The notes under the pieces: model-generated
The model's input: the letters and a program-made list of their open reading frames with translations, nothing else
What the model was told of the DNA's origin: nothing
The model's database searches: none
Shown: positions 1 to 8,394 of the stretch, piece by piece
How positions within the stretch are numbered: the first letter of the stretch is position 1
How the letters are laid out: the number at the start of each line of letters is the position of its first letter
Translations under genes and position numbers: made by a program
Origin: Acidimicrobiia bacterium
GTDB lineage: Bacteria > Actinomycetota > Acidimicrobiia > Spongiisociales > Spongiisociaceae
Assembly: GCA_009841105.1 (NCBI GenBank)
Contig: VXMM01000054.1
Span: 1-64,000 of the forward strand
Direction of reading: 5' to 3'
DNA: 64,000 bases

Positions 1-183
1 GCGTGCCGGCGCCGGCTGTTACCACAGTAGGACGCGCGCCGCCGCCCCCCTCCCCCCGGCCCCGCGGCCGGGGGGGGGCGAACACGCGCCCAGCCAGGAC
101 TGGTGGTGGCGGGGGAGGGCCCGGCGGGCGGAGTGCTCGGTCCGGTGGAGCGATTTTCGCGACTCTTGCAAGGGTTTAGGACC
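1..183. other. Intergenic left edge with GC hairpin and repeat family 2 copy
   Basis: No gene is visible. Bases 52-61 (CCCCCCGGCC) pair perfectly with 66-75 (GGCCGGGGGG) around a 4-nt loop; it lies past the end of ruvB and could act as a GC-rich terminator, although no T-run follows. Bases 97-119 and 150-167 match two blocks that recur with the same spacing at 27.7 kb and 56.5 kb (repeat family 2). GCCGGCGCCGGC at 5-16 is a perfect palindrome. Confidence 0.5.
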
Positions 184-1209
184 CTAGTCGAGGAGGGAGG
201 TCTGCGCCGATCCGGGGGCCGGTAGGCCGAGGTGCTGGTAGGTGAGCGCTGTGGCCATCCGCCCGCGCGGGGTGCGGGCCACCAGTCCCCGCTGGACGAG
301 AAACGGCTCGTAGGCCGACTCCACGGTCTCGGGCTCCTCCCCCACCGCGATCGCCAGGGTGGTGAGCCCTACAGGACCGCCGCCGAACTTGGACACGATG
401 GCGTCGAGGATCAGGCGGTCCACCTTGTCGAGACCCAGATCATCCACCTCCCAGAGCTCCATGCCTGCCGCCGCGACGGTCGAGTCGATGCGCCCGTCCG
501 CCCGGGCCACGGCGTACTCGCTCATCCTGGTCAGCAGGCGGTTGGCGATACGAGGGGTGCCACGACTCCGGACCGCCACGTAACCGGCGGCGTGACCGGT
601 AACTGGAACGCCGACAATGGTCGCCGACCTCGTCACGATCCTCTTCAGTTCATCATCCTCGTAGTAGTCGAGCCGGTCCACCATGCCGAAACGGTCCCGC
701 AGCGGGGCGGTCACCGTCCCGATCCTGGTGGTGGCCCCGACCAGGGTGAACCGAGGCAGGCTCAGGCGGAGCGACTGGGCGGTCGGGCCCTTGCCGACCA
801 CGATATCGAGGGCGAAGTCCTCCATCGCCGAGTACAACACCTCCTCTATGACCCGCGGAAGACGGTGTATCTCGTCGATGAACAGCACGTCCCCGTACTC
901 CAGCCCGGACAGGATGGCGGCCAGATCGCCGGGGCGTTCCACGGCCGGGCCGGAAGTCGAGCGGAGTTGCGCCCCCATCTCGGCGGCGATGATGCGGGCC
1001 AGGGTGGTCTTGCCCAGGCCTGGCGGGCCGGACAGCAGCAAGTGATCGAGGGGACGGCCCAGCTTGACCGAGGCTTCCATGGAGACTGAGAGGCGCTGCT
1101 TGATCTTCCGCTGGCCCACGAACTCATCCAGCGTCCTGGGACGGAGCAGCACCTCGCTGGCGTGGTCCTCTTCGGTGGGATGGGTGGCCAGGAGGCCGTC
1201 CTCACGCAC
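184..1209 (-). CDS. ruvB: Holliday junction branch migration ATPase RuvB
   Basis: AAA+ motor that drives Holliday junction branch migration with RuvA and hands the junction to RuvC; cytoplasmic, DNA-bound. The 341-residue protein has the usual RuvB length. Walker A GPPGLGKTT is at residues 61-69, Walker B LFIDEIHRL around 109-117, sensor GATTR at 158-162 and the arginine finger region RDRFG at 171-175, followed by the winged-helix C-terminus. Its start overlaps the end of ruvA by 8 nt, and it is the last gene of ruvC-ruvA-ruvB. Confidence 0.98.
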   Translation of the reverse strand: MREDGLLATHPTEEDHASEVLLRPRTLDEFVGQRKIKQRLSVSMEASVKLGRPLDHLLLSGPPGLGKTTLARIIAAEMGAQLRSTSGPAVERPGDLAAILSGLEYGDVLFIDEIHRLPRVIEEVLYSAMEDFALDIVVGKGPTAQSLRLSLPRFTLVGATTRIGTVTAPLRDRFGMVDRLDYYEDDELKRIVTRSATIVGVPVTGHAAGYVAVRSRGTPRIANRLLTRMSEYAVARADGRIDSTVAAAGMELWEVDDLGLDKVDRLILDAIVSKFGGGPVGLTTLAIAVGEEPETVESAYEPFLVQRGLVARTPRGRMATALTYQHLGLPAPGSAQTSLLD

Positions 1210-1789
1210 CGGAGAGGCCCCTGTTCCGGCCCATTACCTTGAGCGCGCTCCGAACCATCTCCTCGACCGACCCTGTCAGTGGTATCTCCTCGAGAACTGC
1301 TCGAACCTCGGCCGGCACGTACCCGAGGGCCTCGAGGGCTTCACGAACCCTGGCCACCTCCGAGGAGGAGGTGGAGCTCTCGACCATGGACCCCAACTTG
1401 GGTCGCAGATCGAGTATCAGCTTCTCGGCCTTGCGCTTGCCGATCCCAGGGGCCGCCACCAGGGCAGCGACATCGTCCGTCGCTACTGCTTGGCGGAGGT
1501 CGACCGGGCGCATTGTGGCCAGGATGGCCATGGCCAGAGCCGGACCCACCCCGCTGGCGCCCAGCAGGATCCTGAACATGTCGCGGCTGGCCGGCGCATC
1601 GAAGCCGTAGAGAGCCATGTTGTCTTCCCTCACCGCCAGGTGGGTATGCAGCACGATCTCCTCGCCCAGTCCGGGCAATGAGATCAGATCGCGAGGCGTC
1701 ACGTTCACCTCGTAACCCACTCCCCCTACCTCGATAACGACCCCCGACTCGCCCTTGGCGACCAGCATGCCCCGGAGCCGGCCGATCAT
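1202..1789 (-). CDS. ruvA: Holliday junction branch migration protein RuvA
   Basis: Tetrameric Holliday-junction-binding subunit of the RuvAB complex. The 195-residue protein has the OB-fold N-terminus (MIGRLRGMLVAK), the acidic-pin/HhH region (helix-hairpin-helix turn ending in APGIGKRKAEKLILDL) and a C-terminal domain with the alanine- and leucine-rich EALGYVPAEVRAVLEEI segment that contacts RuvB. The ATG overlaps the ruvC stop codon (ATGA at 1786-1789), so translation is probably coupled. Confidence 0.97.
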   Translation of the reverse strand: MIGRLRGMLVAKGESGVVIEVGGVGYEVNVTPRDLISLPGLGEEIVLHTHLAVREDNMALYGFDAPASRDMFRILLGASGVGPALAMAILATMRPVDLRQAVATDDVAALVAAPGIGKRKAEKLILDLRPKLGSMVESSTSSSEVARVREALEALGYVPAEVRAVLEEIPLTGSVEEMVRSALKVMGRNRGLSGA

Positions 1790-2301
1790 CCGGCCACCGC
1801 CCGGGCCGCCGCCTCGACGCGACCGATCCGGTTGCCCACGCTCTGCATGTGGCAGAGGGCGATGGCCAGTGCATCGGCGGCGTCGGCCGGCTTGGGCGCC
1901 TTCCGCAGGCCGAGACGCCGCGCCACCATCTGCTGGACCTGGGCCTTCGAGGCCCGGCCATCGCCGGTGACGATCGCCTTGACGGCCGAGGGGGAATACT
2001 CGAAGACCTCGAGCCCGGCCCGGGCCGCCGCCAGCAGGATCACCCCCGAAGCCTGGCCCACCTGGGTGGCAGTGAGACGGTTCCGGTTGACGAAGACCCG
2101 TTCGACGGCCATCACCTCCGGCCGGGCCTCCTCGATCAACTCCCCGATGTCCTGGTAGAGGACGGCCAGCCGGGTGGAGGTCGGCAGGCCGGCCTCCGTG
2201 CGGATCACGCCCGCAGCCCTGACGTCCGGCGAGCCCGTACCCGTGCGGACCACACCGAATCCGGTGGTGGTGAGCCCGGGATCGATACCGATCACAAGCA
2301 T
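1786..2301 (-). CDS. ruvC: Holliday junction resolvase RuvC
   Basis: Endonuclease that resolves Holliday junctions after RuvAB branch migration. The 171-residue protein keeps the RNase-H-like acidic tetrad: D7 in IGIDPGLTTTGFG, E67 in MAVERVFVNRN, D140 and D143 in PADAADALAIALCH. First gene of the ruvCAB operon, with a candidate LexA box about 30 bp upstream of its ATG, so SOS induction is likely. Confidence 0.97.
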   Translation of the reverse strand: MLVIGIDPGLTTTGFGVVRTGTGSPDVRAAGVIRTEAGLPTSTRLAVLYQDIGELIEEARPEVMAVERVFVNRNRLTATQVGQASGVILLAAARAGLEVFEYSPSAVKAIVTGDGRASKAQVQQMVARRLGLRKAPKPADAADALAIALCHMQSVGNRIGRVEAAARAVAG

Positions 2302-2329
2302 GACGACTCCGAGGCCGGTTCCGGTAGTG

Positions 2330-2343
2330 CGAACATATGTTCT
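2330..2343 (-). promoter_or_regulatory. Candidate LexA (SOS) box upstream of ruvCAB
   Basis: CGAAC-ATAT-GTTC lies 28 bp before the ruvC start; GAACATATGTTC is a perfect 12-bp palindrome. It matches the CGAAC-N4-GTTCG type of LexA site known from Gram-positive bacteria and actinobacteria except for the last base. Its position in front of a classical SOS operon supports the call. Confidence 0.85.
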
Positions 2344-2397
2344 AGCTTAGCCCACCATGCCGACCGTTCCGGCTCTTTCCGGACCCCCGAGGGACAC

Positions 2398-2562
2398 CGG
2401 GTCGGTCTGTGGAATGGCGGTGGGGTATGCGCCAGCCGGCGGCGTTCCTCGCGAGGCCCGCTGACGAAGGCGTACCCGCAGCGGTACGTTGAGGAAGCGG
2501 AACGCAGCGACGGGGCGTCTCCGGCAAGCAAAGCACGCCCAGCCGTTTCGCAGACCGACCCG
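2398..2562 (+). repeat. Dispersed element family 1, full body without leader (copy C)
   Basis: Bases 2398-2409 (CGGGTCGGTCTG) are perfectly complementary to 2551-2562. Inside, CGTACC and GGTACG form a hairpin (about 2471-2488) immediately before the family core GTTGAGGA...ACGCAGC, followed by AAGCACGCC (2531-2539). The closing stem differs from the copies at 35 and 49 kb (GGGTCGG versus GTGGTCGG) while pairing is preserved. It sits between ruvC and a small HTH gene, ending 2 bp from the HTH stop. It lacks the leader of about 50 bp. Family not recognised; a structured RNA or a non-autonomous mobile element are the main options. Confidence 0.6.
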
Positions 2563-2564
2563 AC

Positions 2565-2786
2565 CTACCAGTCGTCAGGGTCCACGCGCTGGCTACGAAG
2601 CCACTCGATGACCCGATCACGATGGAACAGGAGCCGTCCCTTGACGCGGGCGCAGTCGATCCAACCCTCCCCAATGAGGCGGCGGGTCTCCTCGATGGAG
2701 AGACCGAGCAGGTCGGCCACCCCGGGCACATCGAGAACCGGAGGGAAAAGCCGGGGGTCGGTGCCGGCATCCGATCGGTAGATCAA
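2565..2786 (-). CDS. Small excisionase/MerR-like helix-turn-helix protein
   Basis: Predicted DNA-binding protein of 73 residues. The segment LDVPGVADLLGLSIEETRRLI followed by GRLLFHRDRVIEWLRS is the typical helix-turn-helix-17/excisionase layout: HTH, wing containing basic residues, then a helix with EWL. It lies 48 bp after the pilin gene of the Tad operon on the same strand and could be its last gene or a separate regulator. No phage integrase is nearby, so a recombination role is not supported. Confidence 0.7.
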   Translation of the reverse strand: MIYRSDAGTDPRLFPPVLDVPGVADLLGLSIEETRRLIGEGWIDCARVKGRLLFHRDRVIEWLRSQRVDPDDW

Positions 2787-2834
2787 GCCGTCGCCCCGTC
2801 GGCGTAGGACATGATCAGCAAGTACCGAAACATG

Positions 2835-3062
2835 TCAGGGATTGGCAGGAGCGGCAGTTACGTTCGTAATCTGGTGCTGGACCCATGTGATCACATCGTT
2901 TCCGGCATTCGTGAGCCCAGCCCGTAGGGCGAACACCACCAGCACGCCGACCACGATCCAGGCGAGGATTGTCGAGGTCTCGGCGGCTCCCCTCTCGTCC
3001 CGTAGCCACCGGATCCGGACATGGACCAGCGCCATTGTCCTGGCGCCTCTCTTGACTCTCAC
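2835..3062 (-). CDS. Small Flp/Tad-type pilin-like protein
   Basis: Putative pilin subunit of the adjacent Tad machine. The GTG at 3062 is chosen because AAAGGAG lies 6 nt upstream; it gives 75 residues, starting MRVKRGARTMALVH. A basic N-terminus and DERGAAETS precede a single hydrophobic helix (about residues 30-47, ILAWIVVGVLVVFAL) and a short polar tail. The G-A-A-E context resembles a class III prepilin cleavage site (Gly before a short stretch with Glu). Placement directly after tadC is typical for small pilins; family assignment is by context and layout, not by strong motif. Confidence 0.65.
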   Translation of the reverse strand: MRVKRGARTMALVHVRIRWLRDERGAAETSTILAWIVVGVLVVFALRAGLTNAGNDVITWVQHQITNVTAAPANP

Positions 3063-3157
3063 CTCTTGCTCCTTTCTGTTGCTTGATTTCGCGATACGAC
3101 CCGACCAACGAACCCTTCCGCCTGCCCGACCCTCCAAACCGCTAAACCCTCATCGGG

Positions 3158-4120
3158 TCATCCCCCGAACACGATCGAAGGGATCGGAGCGGCCATGAAC
3201 AACATCGTGATGGGCGCGAGAACCACGACCACCGGGATGACCATCAGGATCCGCCGGCGCGCCGCCGCCCTCCGTAGCGCATCCCGGCGCATCGCCCTCA
3301 GGTCCTTCGACAATCCGAGCAGCGCATCGGAGAGATCGGATCCCTGCTCCTGGGACCGCGCCATGACGCGGTAGGTCCGGGCCGCCTCCGGCTCCGGCGT
3401 AAGCCTTTCCGCCCGCTCCATGGCATCGGCGAAAACCCAACCCCGATCGTGCAGGTGGAGCACCTCGGCGATCTCCTCCACCGCGACCCCGCGAGCGCGG
3501 CCCACCACGTATCTCAGACCCTGGATGGGGCCGCCACCCACTCGGGTGTACATGGCCACCAGCTGGTTGATGGTGTAGAGCTCCGAACGGATCGCCTCAC
3601 GACGGCGGCGGACCGCCTCGGACAACCGGCCGCGAACCTGGAGGGCACCCAAGACCGCGCCGGCCGCCATGAACAGGATCACCCTCAGGCCGGACCCGCC
3701 ACTCAGCAACGCAACTCCTCCCAGCCCGGCGGTGTACACGACCATCAGGCCGAGGGATCGCATCCGGTATGCCCGGGGCCGCGCCGCTTCCTCCAAGTCC
3801 GGGAACAGACCCCCCTGCCGCAGCCGGATGGCCAGTTCCCGATCGTCCATCGGCATCAGAGTCCGTGCCAGGGGATACACCAACCCGGCCAGCATCGGTC
3901 CCAGCAAGCGGCGAGTCGCGCCTCCGCCTACCGTTCGTCCCGGATCCATCCGGCCGGCGTCGTAGTGACCCAGACCGAACTCCGCCCTGGTCGCATTGGA
4001 GTACGGCCGTACCCGCGACGCCAGCCGGCGAGGCGGCTTCACCCACAGCGCAACCCCGGAGACGGCGAAGACCACCGACGAAGCAATCGCCAGGACTGCC
4101 AGGCCGACGTTCATCGCCAC
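3158..4120 (-). CDS. tadC: Tad pilus inner-membrane platform protein TadC
   Basis: Polytopic membrane protein of the Tad pilus assembly platform (type II secretion F domain). The 320-residue protein has an N-terminal membrane helix (residues 5-27), a central hydrophobic pair (about 128-165), the cytoplasmic T2SF segment with ELYTINQLVAMYTRVGGG, and a C-terminal membrane helix ending IPSIVFGG. It overlaps the end of tadB by 10 nt and is followed by the pilin gene. Works with TadB and the CpaF ATPase. Confidence 0.88.
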   Translation of the reverse strand: MAMNVGLAVLAIASSVVFAVSGVALWVKPPRRLASRVRPYSNATRAEFGLGHYDAGRMDPGRTVGGGATRRLLGPMLAGLVYPLARTLMPMDDRELAIRLRQGGLFPDLEEAARPRAYRMRSLGLMVVYTAGLGGVALLSGGSGLRVILFMAAGAVLGALQVRGRLSEAVRRRREAIRSELYTINQLVAMYTRVGGGPIQGLRYVVGRARGVAVEEIAEVLHLHDRGWVFADAMERAERLTPEPEAARTYRVMARSQEQGSDLSDALLGLSKDLRAMRRDALRRAAARRRILMVIPVVVVLAPITMLFMAAPIPSIVFGG

Positions 4121-5004
4121 CCTCCCCGGACGTCAGCGCCGCCGGCCAGAACGCGTGGCTCATCGGTCGACCGACCTATGTACCTCAGGAGCGCCACCCC
4201 GATCAACGACCACACCACCGCCGCCAGGACCACCACCAGACCGGAACCGGAGCGATAGAAGTCCCGGTACTGGTCCGAGGTCTGGGTAAGGAACAACAGC
4301 AGGAGCCACGGAATCAGCACAACCACCCAGCTCTCGATACGCTGCTCGGTTCCGTCGGCCCGTATCTCGGCCTCCAAGCGAAGATCTTCCGTTATCTCGC
4401 CGATCAGATCCCTGAGCACCTCGGTCACGAGACCACCGCCGTGCTCGTACGCGAGCACCAGCACCTCCAAGATCCGATCAGAGCCAGGATCGCCCAGTTC
4501 CTCCTTCATCATTTCCAAGGCGCGAACCACACCCATCATGCGGGCCATCAGACGGAACCGACCGAACACGGGGCGGAGCGGCGCCGGACCACGCTCGCCG
4601 AGGTCGCTCAGAGCCAGCGTCAGCGTCGACCCCGCCGAGATCGCCGCGAGCGCATCCCGTAGGGCGTCCGGCCAGGCTTTACGTATCTGGCGAAGCCTTT
4701 CCCAGCGGCGGCGCGTGTAGAAGGCATATGGCGCGAACGCCATGACCATGGCCGGCATGAGCGCCAACCACCAGGCCGCTGTGACAACAGTCGTCACAGC
4801 CAGTGTCACCAGACCCAGGACGCCGGAAGCGGCAAGGAACTGGAGGGGGCTCAGATCGCTCCCGGCCTGTACCAGCCAGAGGTCATAACGGGAGAGGTCG
4901 CGTCGGGCGGCTCGCCGACGGCGTATGACGGTCGTGTAGCCGGTGAACACCCCGGCCGCCAGGTAGACCGCGACGGCCGTGGCGAGGGACGCCAGCAGCC
5001 TCAT
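4111..5004 (-). CDS. tadB: Tad pilus inner-membrane platform protein TadB
   Basis: Second T2SF-domain platform protein. The ATG at 5004 overlaps the cpaF stop (ATGA at 5001-5004), giving 297 residues beginning MRLLASLATAVAVYLAAG; the longer open frame upstream lies inside cpaF. Membrane helices are visible near residues 3-20, around 65-105 (two) and at the C-terminus, around a T2SF cytoplasmic domain with DALRDALAAISAGSTLTLAL. Operon position between cpaF and tadC supports the call. Confidence 0.88.
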   Translation of the reverse strand: MRLLASLATAVAVYLAAGVFTGYTTVIRRRRAARRDLSRYDLWLVQAGSDLSPLQFLAASGVLGLVTLAVTTVVTAAWWLALMPAMVMAFAPYAFYTRRRWERLRQIRKAWPDALRDALAAISAGSTLTLALSDLGERGPAPLRPVFGRFRLMARMMGVVRALEMMKEELGDPGSDRILEVLVLAYEHGGGLVTEVLRDLIGEITEDLRLEAEIRADGTEQRIESWVVVLIPWLLLLFLTQTSDQYRDFYRSGSGLVVVLAAVVWSLIGVALLRYIGRSTDEPRVLAGGADVRGGWR

Positions 5005-6287
5005 AGTGGCGGCTCCCAAGACCCGGAAAGGACGGCTTCGACGCCGACGGCCCCGGAGAGGGACCGTTCCAGCCGCTGCCGGATCCCGGTCGGCGGGAGT
5101 GCGCCGGTCCACTCGAGGGTCCCTGCGACCTCGTTCCTGCGGAACAGAGGCTCGGTCGCGAATCCACGGCGCCGATGGCGGGAATCAAGCACCAGGATCT
5201 CCATGACCTGGCGCCGGATGCCCGCCTGGTCGCCGGTCAACTGGTCGCGCCGCAGGTGTACCACGAAGTCGATGGCCGTACTGAACACCCGGGTCAGGAT
5301 GGGTTCGGTCACATTCTCACCTGCCATCAGAGCTGCATTCACCAGCGCCACCAGAGCCCCCGAAGCAGAATCGGCGTGGATGGTGCAGGCGAAGCCGCAC
5401 CCAGCGTTGACCGCTCGGGTGAGCTCGAAGGCTTCCGATCCCCGTACCTCGCCGACACAGATGAGGTCCGGGCGCTGCGCCAGCACCACCTTCACCAGAT
5501 CCCGAAGTGTGTAGCGGCGGCTGCCGTCAAGGTTTGGAGGGCTCGCCTCGTAGAAACTCCCATGCAGCAAGGGCATGTCGAGTTCCCTGACTTCCTCGCA
5601 TACGCGGACGCACCGATCGGCCGGAACCGACCTCAGATAGGCGCTCAACAGGGTGGTCTTGCCCGCCCCCGGAGGTCCACTGAACAGGATGGTGGTGTTG
5701 GCTAGGGCTGCCACCCATAGGAAGGCCGCGGCCGGCCTGGACAGCACACCGCCCTCCACGAGGAAGCTCAGGTCATAGTTCTTGACCGTGTATTTCCGGA
5801 GGGTCACCGATAGGCGGTCCGCCACCGGCGGGATGACCGCGGTCAGGCGGGCCCGTCCGCCGAGTACGCGCGCCTGCTCGATCGGGTTGGAGACATCGAG
5901 CCGCCGGTTGGTCCCGGCCAGAATGCGGGTGACAACCTGGCGGTTCTCATCCTCGGAGGTCGGGGTGTCGAGGGCCTGCAGGCGCCCGGATGAATCGATG
6001 AACGTCACCCGCTCGCCCTCGATGAAAACCTCTTCTATGTCGTTACGGTCGATCACCGGGGTAAGCGGTCCGTAGCCGACCAGAGAATCGACCAGCCTCG
6101 CCCCGATCTCGACAGGATCGCGGAAGGGACGGACACCGCCACCGCCGAAGGCCCTCCGCTGGTAGGCCGACACCAACTGGTCCACCTCGGCCCGGATGGT
6201 CTCGCCATCCTCGAGAGGATCCAGCTCCAACTCGCCTATGCGTTCGGCAGCTCGCCTTCGAAGCACTTCATACGGGCCGGTGCTCAT
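5001..6287 (-). CDS. cpaF: Tad secretion ATPase CpaF/TadA
   Basis: Hexameric secretion ATPase of the VirB11/GspE type that powers pilin assembly. The ATG at 6287 overlaps the cpaE stop (ATGA), giving 428 residues. An N-terminal domain contains LVGYGPLTPVIDRNDIEEVF; the core has Walker A GPPGAGKTT (residues 204-212), Walker B DLICVGEVRG (about 274-283) and the His-box GCGFACTIHADS (about 297-308). Reading starts further upstream would run deep into cpaE and are rejected. Confidence 0.95.
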   Translation of the reverse strand: MSTGPYEVLRRRAAERIGELELDPLEDGETIRAEVDQLVSAYQRRAFGGGGVRPFRDPVEIGARLVDSLVGYGPLTPVIDRNDIEEVFIEGERVTFIDSSGRLQALDTPTSEDENRQVVTRILAGTNRRLDVSNPIEQARVLGGRARLTAVIPPVADRLSVTLRKYTVKNYDLSFLVEGGVLSRPAAAFLWVAALANTTILFSGPPGAGKTTLLSAYLRSVPADRCVRVCEEVRELDMPLLHGSFYEASPPNLDGSRRYTLRDLVKVVLAQRPDLICVGEVRGSEAFELTRAVNAGCGFACTIHADSASGALVALVNAALMAGENVTEPILTRVFSTAIDFVVHLRRDQLTGDQAGIRRQVMEILVLDSRHRRRGFATEPLFRRNEVAGTLEWTGALPPTGIRQRLERSLSGAVGVEAVLSGSWEPPL

Positions 6288-7447
6288 ATTGCATCCCGGT
6301 CGGTACCGCTCACCATGGCGCCGGCGAGCTTTTCCACGGTCCTGATGAAGGACCCCTTCGGCGCAGCTGTTCCGTTCCACACGGCCCGCTCCAGGCCCGT
6401 GTCGGCCGGGAGCCAGGTTATGGAGTCGGGAACGAGGTTTCTCAGCAGTTCATCGCTGAGTTCGCCTCGCTGGAACTTCGTGAGGGTTCGGGACTCGAAC
6501 ACGATGTGGAGGGGCGCGGCAGTGAGGGTGCGCGCCCTGGCGGACCAGGAGAGGGTTCTCGACAATCCGACCGGGGTGGGTTCGGCCAGGCAAACCACCT
6601 CACCCGCCAGTCCAAGCAAGGCGCGGCTCACATCGAAGCGTCCTCCACGAGTCTTGGCCGGGCCCGGTTCTTCGAGATACGGAGAGGCCTTGAGGATCAC
6701 CTCATCCATCACCGTCGAGAGGGTCTCGACCAGATCCACCATCTCCTCGGCCTGCACCGTGTGCCACTCGGCGGGATCGGGCAGGCCGGTCAGAAGCGTT
6801 GCGCCGTACGGTCCGGCCACGAACGAGTCCCTCACGTCACCGCGTAGTAACAGATGGGCGTCGAGGGCTGTCAGCAGGTTCGGAACGACCGGTAAGGAGA
6901 ACCTCTGAGCAAGCATCGGCGTGATGGTGTCCACCTCGATCACCATGGCCACGCGTTGGCGGGCTTGGAAGGCTCCGGCCAGGATGACGGCCACGTCACC
7001 CGCCACGTCACCGCCGGCAACCATCGTGATGCAGCCAAGTCGGGTCCGCTCGCGAACCTTGGCGGCCTCCACACGTGAACGAGGCACGCCGTCGAAGGCC
7101 ACGGTCGCAACGATCTCCAGGATCGTCTCCGAACCGCCGTCGGCCGGCGCAAGACTGTCCACACCCAATGCCAGGAGGCGCTCCCTGCCGAGATCTCCCG
7201 AGTCCGGGTCGAAGACCCCCACCACCTTTCGGCCTTCCTTCTGGATCCGATCCACCAGACGCGGACTCAGGAAGCTGGTGATGTCATCGATCAGCAGGAC
7301 CTCGTAATCGGTCTGCAGCGCCTCGGTTGCGGTGAGCACCGTCCCCTTGAGGCGGGCACCACCGAAGTCGCTGAGGAACCGCACCAGCTCCGAGGCCCAA
7401 CCACGTTGGGACCCGGCGATGGCGATGATGGGCTCGAATCCGATCAC
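6284..7447 (-). CDS. CpaE/TadZ-like pilus localisation protein with degenerate P-loop
   Basis: MinD/ParA-related protein of Tad loci that helps place the apparatus. The 387-residue protein has a receiver-like N-terminal part (about 1-125) followed by a MinD-like part. Where a KGGxGKT P-loop is expected, residues 143-152 read VAGGDVAGDV: the glycines partly remain but the lysines and the Thr/Ser are missing, so ATP binding is doubtful. The GTG start overlaps the cpaB stop (GTGA at 7444-7447), and the gene overlaps cpaF, indicating coupling. Confidence 0.82.
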   Translation of the reverse strand: MIGFEPIIAIAGSQRGWASELVRFLSDFGGARLKGTVLTATEALQTDYEVLLIDDITSFLSPRLVDRIQKEGRKVVGVFDPDSGDLGRERLLALGVDSLAPADGGSETILEIVATVAFDGVPRSRVEAAKVRERTRLGCITMVAGGDVAGDVAVILAGAFQARQRVAMVIEVDTITPMLAQRFSLPVVPNLLTALDAHLLLRGDVRDSFVAGPYGATLLTGLPDPAEWHTVQAEEMVDLVETLSTVMDEVILKASPYLEEPGPAKTRGGRFDVSRALLGLAGEVVCLAEPTPVGLSRTLSWSARARTLTAAPLHIVFESRTLTKFQRGELSDELLRNLVPDSITWLPADTGLERAVWNGTAAPKGSFIRTVEKLAGAMVSGTDRDAI

Positions 7448-8163
7448 GACCCCGGCCCCACCGCCGGCAGCCGGGTTTCCCGGATAGCCGGATAGCCACG
7501 GTAGGCGGGCAGGCCGGTCGATCTGAGCACATGGACCGAGCCGGAATCGAGGGCCGAGGCGATCAGCAGAGCCTGCACCGGGCTCACTGCGACGGTCAGG
7601 CCGAAGCCTGATCCGGACAGGCCGCGACTGCTCGCTGTCACAGCCAGCACCTCGATGCCGGAAGCGATGAAGCGGCTCCTAGTCCCCTGCACCAGCATCA
7701 CATCGATGCGATCACCGACATGGAGGGCCGCGCCCACGGCCCGATCGGGCGCGATCGGAATGCTCATCGCCCGCTGCCCGTCGGGCGCGGCCACCGGCCT
7801 CAGGTCGTCCGCCATCAGGGGGGCGCCCGCTTCCACACCGCGAACCACCACCTGCCCGAAGAAACTTGCGAGCCGTTCCCGGGACAGCGCGCGATCCACG
7901 AATGGGCCGTCCGCATCCACGTACCGGTAGGAAACGTCGGTGCTCTCCAACCGGCTCCCGGCGGGTATGGCGCGGGCGGCCACCGGAACATCGAACGCTT
8001 CACCCTCCTCCCGGAGGATCAGCACGTTGAGCAGAAACGCCAGCAGCCCCGCGGTGATCATCACGGCGTGGCCGAAGGACAGCCGGCTGAACGGACTCCG
8101 CCGACGGCTCGTCGGGGCTCGTGGAGTCGCCGCCGTCCATGCAGGTGCGTCAGGGTCAACCAT
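7444..8163 (-). CDS. cpaB: CpaB/RcpC-like SAF-domain pilus protein
   Basis: Periplasmic/exported Tad component with a SAF domain. A single membrane helix (VMITAGLLAFLLNVLIL) is followed by the SAF-like segment VPVAARAIPAGSRLESTDV and a RcpC-like region GDRIDVMLVQGTRSRFIASGIEVLAV. The ATG at 8163 is preceded by AGAGG; an in-frame ATG at 8178 would add five residues and cannot be excluded. First gene of the pilus operon; the upstream AT-rich stretch probably carries its promoter. Confidence 0.85.
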   Translation of the reverse strand: MVDPDAPAWTAATPRAPTSRRRSPFSRLSFGHAVMITAGLLAFLLNVLILREEGEAFDVPVAARAIPAGSRLESTDVSYRYVDADGPFVDRALSRERLASFFGQVVVRGVEAGAPLMADDLRPVAAPDGQRAMSIPIAPDRAVGAALHVGDRIDVMLVQGTRSRFIASGIEVLAVTASSRGLSGSGFGLTVAVSPVQALLIASALDSGSVHVLRSTGLPAYRGYPAIRETRLPAVGPGS

Positions 8164-8178
8164 GTTCACGCCTCTCAT

Positions 8179-8394
8179 TCGCTGTCATCCATAGCAGGGT
8201 GACTATATCCCATTGTTTCAGAGTGATGCGATGTTCTGAAACTAATTTTTTATCACTTAAAATAACTACAAATGATTACCTATTACCGAGTGGGAGAACT
8301 AGATGCCACAAATAATGAAGGGTTTGGAGTATTCCTGTCCGGCCGATCCGGCCAGTTGCCGGAGACCCTCGAGACGCGGTGCTGCTACCCCCCG
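8179..8394. promoter_or_regulatory. AT-rich intergenic region before the Tad operon
   Basis: This gap between an unrecognised gene and cpaB is strikingly AT-rich (about 8200-8290) in a GC-rich sequence. On the minus strand a TATAGT hexamer (complement of 8203-8208) lies about 40 bp before the cpaB start and resembles a -10 element; no good -35 is seen. An inverted repeat TTTCAGA (8216-8222)/TCTGAAA (8235-8241) brackets the region just upstream and could be an operator; on the plus strand it is followed by TTTTTT, so a plus-strand terminator is an alternative. Confidence 0.45.

Noticed and set aside
2305-2531. Open reading frames across the intergenic element near 2.4 kb
   Set aside because: They have no ribosome site, run through the closing stem of the repeat and are not kept in the other copies.
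2565-2786. Excisionase of an integrated element
   Set aside because: The HTH type is shared by many small regulators, and there is no integrase or attachment site; it lies behind the Tad operon.
8216-8250. Rho-independent terminator before the Tad operon
   Set aside because: The T-run is on the plus strand, whereas both neighbouring genes are on the minus strand, so it cannot end their transcription.
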